Below are positions 37,601 to 49,689 of a stretch of 64,000 bases of DNA, in pieces (within the stretch, counting starts at the first letter, position 1; each line of letters opens with the position of its first letter). The position numbers and the translations under genes are program-made. Under the pieces are notes generated by a model. The model searched no databases, was not told where the DNA came from, and worked only from the letters and a program-made list of their open reading frames with translations. Source of the DNA: Calamus simplicifolius (lineage: Eukaryota; Streptophyta; Magnoliopsida; Arecales; Arecaceae); assembly GCA_900491605.1 (NCBI GenBank), contig UESW01004425.1:91778-155777 (forward strand). The letters are read 5' to 3'.

Positions 37601-38602
37601 AAAGGTTTCTCAACGAGGTTGGGTCAGTTCTAGACTCATGCTGCTATAGGCGAGTTTGGTTACAAGACATAAATCAAATTATGATTAGGAGCTCAAAGCT
37701 CAGGTAAACTGTTTCATAAAGCATCCTAAAGGGCTATTGATCTGGCACTACACAAGATTCTGAATCTCTGATATTAGCTCAATCTTTATCTCATGAACTT
37801 AACATTTTAATCCTCTTAATAGGAAGCTGCTGGTCTCCATTGTTTCCTGCATTTCTTTATAATAAGGCTAAGAACACTCGAACATCATAACTCATAATCA
37901 TAAACCATTTTCTGGAAACCTAAGCAACAGCATCATTCATTATACAGCATTAATTCATACACCAAGTACAGGTTTTCCATTTCATACAAAAGGACTAAAA
38001 GTTATGCATTTATATAAATTTTCACTTGATCTTAGCTTGCACAAGACAACCTTGGAAGAGGGACGCCTTTTTTTTAAAATTTCAAAAGAAGATGGATGTG
38101 GAAAAACTTAATAAAAGCTAAACCATGAAGCATAGACCAAGAATCAGACTGCTATTTCATAAAGCTACCGCTAAACAAAGACACTAGCTTTTATGGAGAA
38201 AAGAAAAACTTAAACTGTTATCACTCTTATTACTTGTTCATCATCAGGACATCACTTCTGCAAATACTTTTCTTCTTAATTAATAAACTTGGGGGAACTT
38301 TGCTTCCTCCAGATTTCCATCAAAAAAAAGACATCACTTCTGCACAGTTAAATATACTGCACATATAATAAAGAGGTGAAATCATATTACAAGTTGGCAA
38401 TGCAACAACCACTAACTACTTACCATTTCATAATGATTACAACAACAAATAAATCTGAAATTATAAACCATTTTTTCACAAATTGTAAGAAAGTCATTTA
38501 TCTTAACATAATAAAACTTACATTGCCAAGTCATAGAGATATGACCTATCAGATAAACGACTAACAGTAGTGTACATGGATACATCTAGCAAGCATCATA
38601 AA
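34646..38602. other. Intergenic, nothing recognised
   Basis: AT-rich with many short frames. The hydrophobic minus-strand frames at 36874-37301 and the plus-strand frame at 37416-37649 match no family I know and lack supporting splice structure. No RNA gene or bounded transposon was identified. Confidence 0.45.
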
Positions 38603-40085
38603 CTAGAAATGATTGAAGCAATACTCTATGGTATCAAGAAGATACCCATTTAAAGTTATACGCTTCAAGTCAATGATAAGGTTGTTACGAAGAAACCCAA
38701 ACCCGAAAGTCCCATCCTTATACTCCCATATCCTTCCTTCCACATTTCGTGGATCACCAGAAGAGCCAGATAGATCTGGGATCACCAGGTCATAACTGGA
38801 GCTGATACAGAGAATGCGTGAGACCACTTCCTTGTCTATATCGCTTGAATTTGATTCCGCTGCTTGAATGTGCTCACGGCTACCATACAGATCCTTTTCC
38901 TCTTTAGAAAATGGGGATTCAAGAAATGTAGTGTTTGAAGTCCAGAAAACAGGGGAATAACCAGAGAATCGCTCCACCGCATTACCAACCCGTTTACAAG
39001 TTATTCCACCGACATCATCATATGCAACAAGGTAAAAATCCAGGACATTTTCCTCACAAATCCCCTACACGAGGAAAATGTTGTTTAAGAAAATTGTTTC
39101 ATTTGCAAGAGCAACAAACGCAACATCTACCCATAATGCATGCTGCAAATCAAAAGATAACCAAAGAACAGATTTTTCCGAACATAAAATAACAGATAGA
39201 GAGAAGCAAACACCTTCCATAAACCTTGCAAAGGCCTTGACGGGGTGGGTTGATAGTTGACAATCTTCACGAAATGCTCAGCTTCCCATATTCTCCTCCT
39301 CCCAAGCCTCCCCTTTCCTTCCTCCTCTGCCTTCTTGAAGCCTTGTCGCCGCCCGGGCTCGTCCGGTTAGCAAAGTACTGATAGATCTCCGACATCAATC
39401 GATCCGGCGGCGATGTGCTCTCTATCTCCGCGACCTCATCCGAAACCCCTGAATCACCACCACGAGCCTCAGCATAGAAGCTCCGGTTCTCCTCCACCAC
39501 AAAATGGTTGGAGCCCATAAAACTAACGCTCACCGGAACGAAATCGGAATCCGACGACGGCCCCGAAGCCGAACAGAAGATTTCTTTCGGTGATTCGAAT
39601 CGGCTTCCCGGGTGGAGGAAGCTCACGGGATCTCCATGGAAGGAAAGACCCAGCCAGAGGAAGGGAACCTTGAGGACGCCGTAGGTACCGGGCTCGGAGG
39701 AGGGGGAGACCCGGGATCCGGTGATGCAGGAGGGCCCCCACTCGAAGAAGACGAGGGGCGGGGTGCCGGAAGTGCCCTGGCCGATGCGGCGCCAGAAGCC
39801 GACAAGACTCTCCCAGCGATCGAGGGTGCGGTAGAGGCGGGCGTAGGAGATGCGGCCGGCGGCGGCGCCAGACGCCCAGGAGCGGATGAGGGTCTTGGAA
39901 CCCCACCGACGGTCGCACATGGCGAGCCAGACGGGGCTGTCGGATGCGGAGGCGCTGCAGAGGGCGGCGAAGCGGCGGGAGGTGCAAGCGAAGGCGGAGA
40001 TATCGACGGGGGAGAGAAAGGAGAGCACGTTGAGCTGCACGTCCTCCGGGAAGTCGGAGAACGAAGTCGGCAGCGGCGATGCCAT
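38603..40085 (-). CDS. F-box protein (At3g12350-like), with a one-base frameshift
   Basis: Two exons on the minus strand: 40085-39214 and 39064-38603, with a GT-AG intron of 149 bp. The F-box lies at about residues 8-52 (FPEDVQLNVLSFLSPVDI, then CTSRRFAALC), the part that would bind SKP1 in an SCF ubiquitin ligase. The rest is the conserved plant-specific C-terminal region (FVKIVNYQPTPSRPLQGLWK at the end of exon 1; FYLVAYDDVGGITCKRVG and GTFGFGFLRNN in exon 2). Read literally, the frame from the ATG ends at a TGA at 39267. The conserved HFVKIVNYQP block is in the next frame, so one base appears to be missing near 39311-39318, in a run read gaaagggg on the coding strand. The exons total 1334 nt; one more base would make 445 codons. 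Substrate unknown. Sequencing error and a recent null allele are both possible. Confidence 0.85.
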
Positions 40086-40710
40086 AACTAGGTTAAGGAT
40101 TAGGGTTTGCGGGCGATGGAGAATGGAGGCGAGGGCCGGTGGAGGATCGAAATGGATTCAACGGCTTGGGGAATACGAAAACAGAGCGTCGCGGAGGAAG
40201 GGATAAAAGAAAAGTATCACCGATCGCCGTGGCTGGTGGGAGGAAAGCATTTACGGAATATTCGAGTCGATTCTGCAGGCCAACGCTGTGCGTTATTTTG
40301 CACGGTAACAATAGTAATTCCTAATTGCTATATTATTAAAAAAATAAAACATAAAAAGAAAGAAAGAAGAGAGGGGGCATGCTTGCTTTGAAGCGGTAGA
40401 CAAGATCAATTATAACTTTTTAAAAAAAATATAATCAAACTATTAAAAACGACTCGATCGCACTTATATATTTAACACACACACTCACGGATGTGGCAAA
40501 AAAAAATTAAAATGTTTAATTTTAAAATTTTCTGATGAAAAGTGACGGATCTACACGTATCGTGGCTTCTGACCTTGCGGTGTCCTCCACGGCACCTGCC
40601 GCAATCCCTTCCGTAAGAAATTCCACAACTTTTCCGTGCACTAATGCCTTGTTTCTATATTTATTAAATTATAAAATTTAAAAACTATTCAATTTGTCTA
40701 CACACAAGAG
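40086..40710. other. F-box gene upstream region
   Basis: 5' leader and promoter side of the F-box gene. The frames at 40093-40391 overlap on both strands and look like chance. The rest is AT-rich without a recognised feature. Confidence 0.5.
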
Positions 40711-41781
40711 TAGGGATGCAACTTGGATCGGATTCAATCCGAATCCGGCCCACAGAATCCGATTTGCAGCAGTACTCAAACTCTAGTTTGCCTAACCCAA
40801 ACCCGAAGGATTCGGATTGAACCCGGACCGATTTGTAACTTGGGCCGGGTTAGGGTTGCAGTCAACCCGAACCCGAAAAAATTCGAACCCGCAAAGCCAC
40901 AAGCAGCAGGCCCACTGGTGTTGTGGAAGTGATGATTTAGCCTTGTTTGTTAGGTTTAAAGCATGAAGAGCTGATAGTTTTGTGAAAGTGATGATTCTTG
41001 GTATGAACATTTCACCAGAACCTTCATTACCTTTTAAAATGAGCATATACCTTTAACCATTGCATTTTATCATGTAATGTTGGTGGGCCAAACTAGTATC
41101 TTTATTTTTTTAAATTATCTTCTTTGAGACATTTGTAACTTCTAATATGAAGTTTGCCAAAATTTTATGAAAGCATCTGAGAAGAGGTGATGAGCAGAAA
41201 ACTAAAACATCTGGGAAAGGGGCGATGAGTAAAAAATCAGAAAGCTTTGAATGGCGAATGCAGTCTTGCTACTTGGAAAAGATTTCTCATACCAGACTTA
41301 TGTGGTCTTCTAACTGGCTCTTTATATCGTCTCAATATTTTCTACTTTCGAAGGATAAAGGTGACTTCATTAATGCATATAGTGGCTATTGAAATGTTAT
41401 GCAACATTTGGATTACTTTGGATATGTTTTAGTTTAAGAATGTACTTTTTTTTGTTTAGTCTTATATAAAAGATGTATATTTTTAAACATGTAATTTGAA
41501 ATGTGAAGCTTGTTTGTTTCAAACTTTAGCTTGTTTGTACAATACAAAGCTTATTTGTACAATGTTAAGCTTGTTTGTTTCAGATTGTCATATTTTTTTT
41601 TTCTATCAACCCGAATTCTAACCCGAAACTCAACCCGAACCCGATTTTTAAAAATAGGGTTAGGGTTGAGGTTTTACAAAGGGTTAGGGTTAGGGTTAGG
41701 GTTAGGGTTGACATTTTACAAATAGGGTTAGGGTTAGGGTTCAAGAAAACCCGAGTTTCATGAGCCCGAGTTGCACCCCTA
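40711..41781. mobile_element. hAT-like non-autonomous element B
   Basis: Begins tagggatgcaacttgg and ends gagttgcaccccta; the ends are inverted copies over about 12 bases. The bases caagag stand on both sides (40705-40710 and 41782-41787), so the target duplication is shorter or more decayed than in element A. The outer parts align with element A, but the middle (about 40920-41580) is different sequence. Non-coding as far as can be seen. Confidence 0.7.
41681..41710. repeat. Short gggtta hexamer run
   Basis: Five gggtta units in a row, with a shorter run at 41724-41741. It sits in the right arm of element B, where element A has the same motif only once or twice, so it is a local expansion of an element motif and not a telomere. 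Plant telomeres normally use the seven-base tttaggg. Confidence 0.8.
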
Positions 41782-42279
41782 CAAGAGGCATGGATTTATA
41801 GTTAAAATCCTTTTTGTTTTAATTTTTTATAAAGTAGTAATATTTTATGCATCATTATCAACAAACTGAATGCCAAGATAAGATATTTGTATTGGATTTT
41901 TAAAAAAATAAAAAGAAGTTTAAATAATTTGAAACTATCGAAAAATAAATATTCTTTTAAAAAAGACTTTTATAAAATTAAAACTAGATATTTATTCTGA
42001 AATTTTCTACATTCACTCTTTTAATGATAAATAATTATATTTTTAAAAATTTTAACTTTATATATAAATAAAAGTATATATTTTTATAGAACGGGCAGCA
42101 TCAAACTTTTAAAAATTTATAATGTTTAATGAATCAATATTGATGATTTCCAAATGCTATTTGATGGCTATGGTTTCATATAGTTATAGTGTTTCAAAAG
42201 TGACGGCATGTTTTATTTTTAGAAGTAGGATGTTCGTTTCTTTAAATTAAGTTAAAAAAATTTGAATCAATATTCTATA
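41782..42279. other. Intergenic, AT-rich
   Basis: No gene or bounded repeat seen. The right edge is the tatcc target site of the gypsy element. Confidence 0.5.
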
Positions 42280-42284
42280 TATCC

Positions 42285-43679
42285 TGATGCAAGAGAAAAT
42301 TATTGCCATATCAATAAACATTCGTAGTAACTGATGGAGCAAATCAACCCCATGGGCAATGGTGATCGCATTTGGGCTGGATCTTTTAGTTAGCATCGGC
42401 CTCGGCAAGTCAGCCTCGATTCTCGTCGGCCTTGCTCATCGTTGCCGGCCTTAGCTCATCCTAGTCGGCCTCAATTCTCACCGGCCTCGCCCATCATCAC
42501 TGGCCTAGTCTCATCGTAGTCGGCCTCGGTAAGTCAGCCTCAATTCTTGCCAGCCTAAGCTTGTCTTGGTCGACCTCGATTCTCGCCAGCCTCGCCCATC
42601 ATCACCAGCCTCACCCATGCTGGCCGACCTCGACTCGTCCTAGTCGGCCTCGATTCTTACCGGCCTCACCCATCGTCGCCGGTCCCCCCATCCTCGCCGG
42701 CCTCTGCTCGTCCTAGTCGTCCTCGATTCTCATCGGCCTCGCCCATCCTCGCCGCCCTCGGCCTCCTCATTGACTTGGCCATAGCTCCAAGGTGGCCTCC
42801 TCATGGACTCGGCCATAGTTTCCAAAGCGGCCTCGCCTTCTCTAGGCGGCCCAGATTCCTAGGCAACCTCGCCTCCTCTACTCAGCCTCAGTCTCCAGAC
42901 TCGGCCCCGGCTCCTAGGCGGGCCTAGCTTCCTACGTGGCCTCGCCTTTTCTAGACCGCCTCACCTTCTCTACTTGACTCCTAGTAGGCATCAACCTCGA
43001 CAAGTCGGCGTCAGCCCCAGTGTTAGCCTCTACTCGGTCCCAGCCTTGAATCCTATTCAACATCGGCACCGACCCTAGGATCGGTCTTCCCCGACGGGAT
43101 CATCAATAGGTGCAGTCCATAACGGCCATCACGTCAGCCATCTTCACACCTCTGCCTGAATATCATCTCCACCTCATGCCATACCAAATATTCCAGAGGA
43201 TGAACCTCCTTATTTATGGAGATCTCAAATTAAACTTTCTTAAACGGAAATAGGAGCCAAATACGCCCTCCGATCATGATTAACGGAGTTTTGGACTCCT
43301 GATGAGACTGATCAGTTACCAATCCCATGACTAACGGGATTCTAATCATATCAGCTTCCTAAAACGTACCCAAAAATCAGATAATGACTTGCCATCTTAA
43401 TGGCATGTAAATACCACGTTCCTGGACCCCCCATAGGTATGCTTTTTTTTAGACACAACTCGAGCAAGGGCGATTAGAGCATCCTTCTGCGAGAACCTTC
43501 TCCTCTTATATGCTCGCTGAAGATTTTTACTGACTTGAGCATCGAAGAGTCTTCCACAGGGACCATCCCCCGTGATTCCTATGCGAGAACTTGTCTTGCA
43601 GGTTCATCAACTGTGAGATCATCATTCGGATCCCAATCGACCTCGTCCCTAAGCCGGAGAACGAAAATCAGCAGCAACA
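42285..43679 (+). repeat. 5' LTR of the gypsy element
   Basis: Starts tgatgcaagagaaaat and ends gcagcaaca (TG...CA). Its first third (42400-42780) is filled with degenerate repeats of cggcctcgattctcgc and ggcctcgcccatc. Aligns over its whole length with 50443-51689. Confidence 0.9.
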
Positions 43680-43700
43680 GATTGGCGCTAGAGGAAGGGC
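43680..43700 (+). other. Primer-binding site region
   Basis: Begins immediately after the LTR with gattggcgctagaggaagg. The tggcgc core is what tRNA-primed plant LTR elements usually show; the exact tRNA was not determined. Confidence 0.6.
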
Positions 43701-43789
43701 CCCAAGTTCCTCAAAAAACTTGAAACCAAGGAGACAAGGTTTGATACAACAAGGATGATTCCTCAATAGCCAACCGTAATAGAGCAGTC

Positions 43790-45310
43790 ACAGATGTTCT
43801 TGATTGGGCCACCTCTCAAAGGCCCGATCCCGCCAATAATATGGTGCCTTCACAGCCGTCGCCAACTGAGGCGCCTCTACCGCTGGCAACCCCGGTCACC
43901 CAGGACCAGTTCAACATGCTGGTCCAGCAAGTCCAAGCCTTGGCATAACTGGTGCAGGGGCTTCACGGAGTTTCTCTTCTTGCTGCTCCCACTCAACAAT
44001 TGCCCAATAGAACAGCCATCCCGGTTCCTTTGGTCGCTCCTCCGCCCAATCCATTGGAAGCCACCAGCCTCCCATGATGTCCTAGCCATGAAGGAGTTGG
44101 GCCAGTGCAGTACGAGGGTGGAGATAGGAGCCTGCCTGGATCCAGTCGGGCTCACTCCTTGTCTCCAGTGTTCTCTCGCTATGACTCAACGCCGCGGCCA
44201 TGGTCTCCCCACCCTACCTCTCCTACCGCTCAAGATTCCCTAGTGCAGTGATAACTTCGAGAGATACGTCAGGAGATAGACGCCATCAAACAGGCATCTC
44301 ATCCTCAATCCAAGGTGGAGCAGGGGATTCCGTTCACCGATAGGATTATGCAGGAGGTGATTCCTTCCCATGTTAAGCGTACCATCATCGAGCCATATAA
44401 TGGAGCCATCAACCCTGATGACCATCTAAGCAGCTTTTGATCCATCATGATGTTTTACGGGGCATCAAATGCGATGTTGTGTCGAGATTTTCCTTCCTCC
44501 CGCAAGGGGTCCACCAGAACGTGGTTCAACAGTTTGAAGTCGAGCTCCATCGGTTCTTTTGACGAACTAGGCTGCTCTTTTACCAGCCAATTTGTTAGCA
44601 GTCATTGCCACTGAAGAAGGTCTGACTCCCTTTTCAAAGTCAAACAGCGAGAGAGGAAGTCCTTAAGAAGCTTTCTTGGCCATTTTAATATGGCCATGTT
44701 GAAAGTTGACCACCTCAACCATGAGATGCCATGTCCATCCTAGCACGCGGAGTGTCAAAAAAGAAAGACTTCTACTTAGCTATGAAAGTCAACTACCCGA
44801 AAAACCTCTCTGACATGATGGCCTTGGTGGATAAATACGTCAGGGTCGAAGAATCGAGAAGGTCGGTCCGAGCGAAACAATCCAAAAAGATAGAGAAGAA
44901 AGGTTCGGAGAAGAACTGACCTGCTCGCCCTGCAAGCCCATCTCACTGCCAAAGGGCTCCTCCTCCACCACCAAGGGATCGCACTAGAAGTCCAGCGCGG
45001 AGATTCAACCAATTCACCCCACTTACCGCGCTGCGGGCATAAATCCTTATGGAGATCGAGTGACAACTCCCTCGATCGACACCCCCTTCGTGGAAACATG
45101 GCTCGAAGGGATATGATGAAGTACTGCCGGGGATATGACGAAGTATTGCCAATATCATTGAGACTATGGCCATGATACTGAGGAGTACTGGCAGCTTCGA
45201 AACAAAATTGAGCAATTTATCTGCCGAGGGAGACTGGATCGATTCAGAAGAGTCCTAGAACCAGACAACAGGAGGGAGCCCCAACCTAAGCTTCTACAGT
45301 CACCTCCTTC
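43790..45310 (+). pseudogene. Gypsy gag remnant
   Basis: Pieces in one direction: a Pro-rich start with QFNMLVQQVQALA (43895-43950), the capsid-like segment with EPYNGAINPDDHL (near 44390-44430) and FDELGCSFTSQFVSS (near 44555), then LARGVSKKKDFYLAM and a Lys-rich tail (44735-44919). A possible nucleocapsid scrap reads KYC, then LRL, up to about 45240. Stops and frame changes separate them. The protein would form the cytoplasmic particle around element RNA. Confidence 0.8.
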
Positions 45311-45429
45311 GAACCCACCGACTGCTAGCAATGTTCACATGATTGCCATGATCGAATCCTCCCAAGGTAGGCTGGGCGAGGAGGAAAACTTGCCAAAGAG
45401 GGTTCAGTCCGAAGGACTCTCATTTTCGA

Positions 45430-48400
45430 ATGAAAACCTCAAAGGGATACAGTATTCTCATGATGATGCGTTAGTTGTATCTTTTAACATGAACAAGTAC
45501 GATGTATCCCGAATTTTGATTGATTGTGGAAGGTTGGTTAACATTCTGTACTTTGATGCTTTTGTAAAAATGAATCTATGAATGGAGGATCTTCGGGCCA
45601 TGGATTCTACTCTGATGGGGTTCACCGGCAATACCATCACACCTGAAGGGATAATTACACTGACAGTCTGAGCGAGCGCCTAGCCCTATAGTAATCGTCT
45701 ACATGGACTTTTTAGTGACCAAACTCCAGCCATTGTATAATGCCATTTTCGGTAGGCCTGGACAAATGTCCCTCGAAGCTGTGATATTCATACCACACCT
45801 CGCCATGAAGTTCCTACAAAATGGGGAGTGGGGACAGTCCGAGAAAGCCAGGCTGTGGCTTGATATTGTTTCATCATCGACCTTCAATCCCGAAGGCCCG
45901 AGGTTGATGGACTGGATGCTCGAGAAGATTTCACCGAGCAAAGTGGAGAACATATTGAGGAACTCAAGGAAGTGCTACTTGACGAGACTCGGCCTGACCG
46001 AACTATAAAGGTCGGGTCCCATCTCGAGGGAAAGCCTCGCCAAGACTTGATTGACTTCCTCCAAGGAATGCTGACGTCTTTGCCTGGTCAGCCTTAGATA
46101 TATCTGAAATTAGTCTAGATGTCCTCATCTATTGTCTCAACGTGAATGAGATATTTCGATCGATCAAGCAAAAGAAGAGGAGCTTTTCCCTTAATGCCAA
46201 AAGGCCATTAAAAAAAGAAGTTGACAAACTCCTCAAGGCAAACTTCATTCGAGAAGTGAACTACCCCAACTGGCTATTGAATGTCATCATGGTGAAGAAG
46301 TCAAATGGCAAGTGAAGGATCTGTATTGATTTCATAGACCTCAACAAAGCTTGCTCGAAGGATAGCTTTTCTTTGCCAAGGATTGACCAGCTTGTGGACG
46401 CCACCTCGGGTCATCAGATGTTGACCTTCATGGATGCCTATTTAAGGTACAATCCAATTCAAATGGTGCCCGAGGATGAGGAGAAGATGACCTTCATCAC
46501 TGACATGGGCCTCTATTGTTACCAAGTCATGCCATCCGGCTTGAAGAATGCTGGAGCTACCTATCAAAGGCTGATCAATAAGGTCTTTAAAGAGTAGATA
46601 GGTCAAAATATGGAGGTTTACATCAATGATATGCTAATAAAAAGCAGGAAGACATCCCAACACATCAATGACCTCACAGAAAATTTTGCAACACTCAAGA
46701 GATATCGTATGATGCTAAATCTGACCAAATGTGCTTTCAGAGTTAATTCTGAAAAGTTTCTGGGCTTCATGGTCTCCTAGCGGGGGTATTGAGGCGAACC
46801 CCCAAAAGATCCAAGCTCTTCAAAAAAATGGTGCCTCCTAGGTCGTTCAAAAAGGTATAACGCCTTACGGAAAGGATAGCGGCTCTTAACTGCTTTGTTG
46901 CTCGGTCCGCTAAAAAGTGTCTTCCCTTCTTTAGGCACTTCGATCGGCTAAGAACTTTTAGTGGACTCTAGATTGCCAGAAATCCTTCGAGGATCTCAAA
47001 AGGTACCTCGGCTCACCATTGCTCCTCAGTAGCTCGAGGCTCGAAGAAGCTCTATATCTATACCTGGAAGTCTTAGAATGCCATAGGCTTCGTGCTGGTC
47101 CGAGAGGAGAACAAAATTCAAAAGCCTGTCTACTACATCAGCAAGCTGCTTCAGAATGCTGAAATGAGGTACACTCATATTGAAAAGGTGGTGTTAGCTT
47201 TGATAACATCAGTCCAAAAGTTATGGCCTTACTTTCAAGCACATGTTGTAGTGGTCTTGATCGACCAACCTATCAAATCAATCATTCATCATCCAGAAGT
47301 ATCAGGAAGAATGGCGAAGTGGGCTATTGAGCTGAGCGAGCATGATATTCGCTATCAGCCTCATCCAATTGTTAAGGCACAGGTTCTGGTGGACTTCCTT
47401 CTTGAATGCACGATCCTGGAAGATGGCTCAACATCAAAGACCTCTGAGCATGCGAAGAGGAAAGCTTTGTGGTTGCTCCATGTAGATGGATCTTCAACAT
47501 AAATGGCTCGAGAGCAGGCCTAGTCCTAACTAGCCCCGAAGGAATCCTATTCGAGTACAACATCCGCTTCTCCTTTCCAGTTTCCAACAACAAAGCTAAG
47601 TATGAGGTCTTACTTGCTGGACTCTGGATCACATGTGATCTAAAGGTCAAGAAGCTGAATGTCTACACTGACTCCCAACTGATCGCCGACCATATAGGAG
47701 GGGAGTTCGAGGCTCGGTAGCCGAACATGGTTCGGTATCTCCAGAAGGTGCATGATCTATCATCTAAATTTTTTGAACTTAAAATTATTCAGGTCCCGAG
47801 GATCGAGAATGTCCACGCCGACCTTCTCTCCCGATTAGCAACCATGGACTCTATGGACCTTGAGCGAAAGTTTCATTTAGAGGTCCTTGAGAAGTCCAGT
47901 ATCCTAGATGCCGACCAAGTGATGCAAGTTGAGGTCGAACCATCACCATCATGGTTCGACCCAATACTTAAGTACCTCAAAGATGGGTCTCTCCCAGCTG
48001 ATAGAAAAGAAGCGAGGAGACTGAAGATGCAGGCATCTCATTATGTCCTGCATGATGACCTAAGTGCTCCTCCATGCCGTTGCTCAAGTGTCTTCGGCTG
48101 TCAGAAGCTGATTACACTCTACAGAAGGTTCATGAGGGCATCTATGGTAATCATCTGGATGGCCGAGCCCTAAGTCACAAGGTGTTGCGCTAAGGTTACT
48201 ACTGGCCAACTATGCAGAAGGACTCCGACAATCTTGTCTGAGCCTGGGATTCATATCAGCGACACTCCAACATTCAGAGGCTACCTTCTATACATCCTCG
48301 GCCTAGGGGTGTAATCGAGCCGAGTCGAGTCAACACAGTGCCAAGCTCGAGCTCGACTCAACTCTTAAATTTGAAGCTCGAAACTCGACTCGAGCTCGAT

Positions 48401-49560
48401 CGAGTTTTTTATTTAGAGCTCGAGCTCGAGCTCGATAAAATACTCAATGTACTTGAGCTCGACTCGACTCGACTCGACTCGAATTTCTGTATAAAAATTT
48501 AAAAAATAATTTTTAATTAAATAAAAATATTTTTTAAATTAAAAATTTAAAGAATAAGGGTAAAATAGTAAAATTGCATAAGCTCGATCAAGCTCGCGAG
48601 CTTTTCAAGCTGAGTATTTTAATACTCGAGCTCGACTCGATAAGCAGCGAGTCGATTTTGAGTATTTTTTGAATCGATTTCGAGCTACTCGCGAGTTGTC
48701 TCGACTCAGTTACACCCCTACCTCGGCCCATTTTCTTCCACTATCGAATAGAATAAGTTCTTATTTGTGGCGATCAACTACTTTACCAAGTGGGTTGAGG
48801 CCAAGGTGGTCGCTCAGATAACCAAAACCTGAGCCAAGGATTTTATTTGGAGGTTGATTATCTATCGGTTTGGTCTCTCACATACTATCATCACCGACAA
48901 TGGCCGATAATTTGATAACCCAAGATTCTAAGAATTCTGTGAAGATCATGCCATCACCCATCGGCTTACTTCAGTCGGTCACCCGATGGCTAATGGTGAA
49001 GCGGAGGTCACGAATTGGACTCTACTATAAGGAATCAAAGCTCGGCTTAACAGGGCACGAGGTAGATGGACATATGAACTTCATCATGTCCTCTGGGCTT
49101 ATTGGATGATACGGAGAATCTCCATTGGCGAGACTTCATTCATGATAGCTTTTGGTATCGAAGCTGTCATCCCTATTGAAGTGGGATTGCCTTCACCAAA
49201 GGTTGAAAGCTATTTGGAGGAATCAAATGATGAACACCTCCGAGCCAATCTTGATTTAATAGAAGAGGTCAAAGAAAAGGCTTGAATCCGAATGGCTATG
49301 TACCATCAGCGCGTGGCTCGCTATTACTCCTTTAGAGTCAAAGGAACACTATTTCTCCTAGGCGACCTTGTGCTCCGCAAAGCATCAGTTTTCAAACGGA
49401 CAAAACAAGAAAAGCTGGCCCCAAATTGGGAAGGCCCCTACTAAGTTGCGGAGGTTATCAGGCCTAGCACCTCAAGCTTCAGGATTTGGATGGAAGAGCT
49501 ATTCCTCAAACATGGAACTCGAATAATCTTCGAGTATATCATCAGTAAAGTACATCTAAA
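45430..49560 (+). pseudogene. Gypsy pol remnant (PR, RT, RNase H, aRNH, IN)
   Basis: Protease region at 45455-45581 (HDDALVVSFNMNKYDVSRI, then LIDCGRLVNILY, where the usual residues after Asp are altered). RT at about 46190-46790 includes RICIDF, DAYLRYNPIQM and VMPSGLKNAGATYQRL; its YVDD site is YIND at 46619-46630, so catalysis is lost. The first RNase H lies at about 47040-47410 (PVYYISKLLQNAEMRY). A second RNase H-like domain at 47480-47720 has LHVDGSS, NNKAKYEVLLAGL and VYTDSQLI, typical of Tat elements. Integrase at 48080-49560 includes TKWVEAK and GHPMANGEAEV; it is split by the MITE at 48304-48720. Many stops. Confidence 0.88.
48304..48720. mobile_element. hAT-like MITE inside the gypsy integrase
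   Basis: Starts taggggtgtaatcgagcc and ends gagtcagttacacccctas-type inverse (actcagttacacccc then ta). A perfect 8-bp duplication cctcggcc flanks it (48296-48303 and 48721-48728). The body is rich in gagctcgag and gactcgactc repeats. It is inserted between the zinc-binding and core parts of the integrase remnant, so it is younger than the gypsy element. Confidence 0.9.
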
Positions 49561-49689
49561 TCGAGCCATTTTGCTCATTGTAATGAAAACTTCACTTTTT
49601 GATTTGAATATTTTTTAGTGAATAATCATCTTCTCTGAGTTATGGATGAAAAGCATATCCCGCCCCATCATTGACCTATGAGTTTATTT

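Noticed and set aside
39612..40206. Plus-strand frames of 159 and 118 residues
   Set aside because: Antisense shadows of the GC-rich F-box exon.
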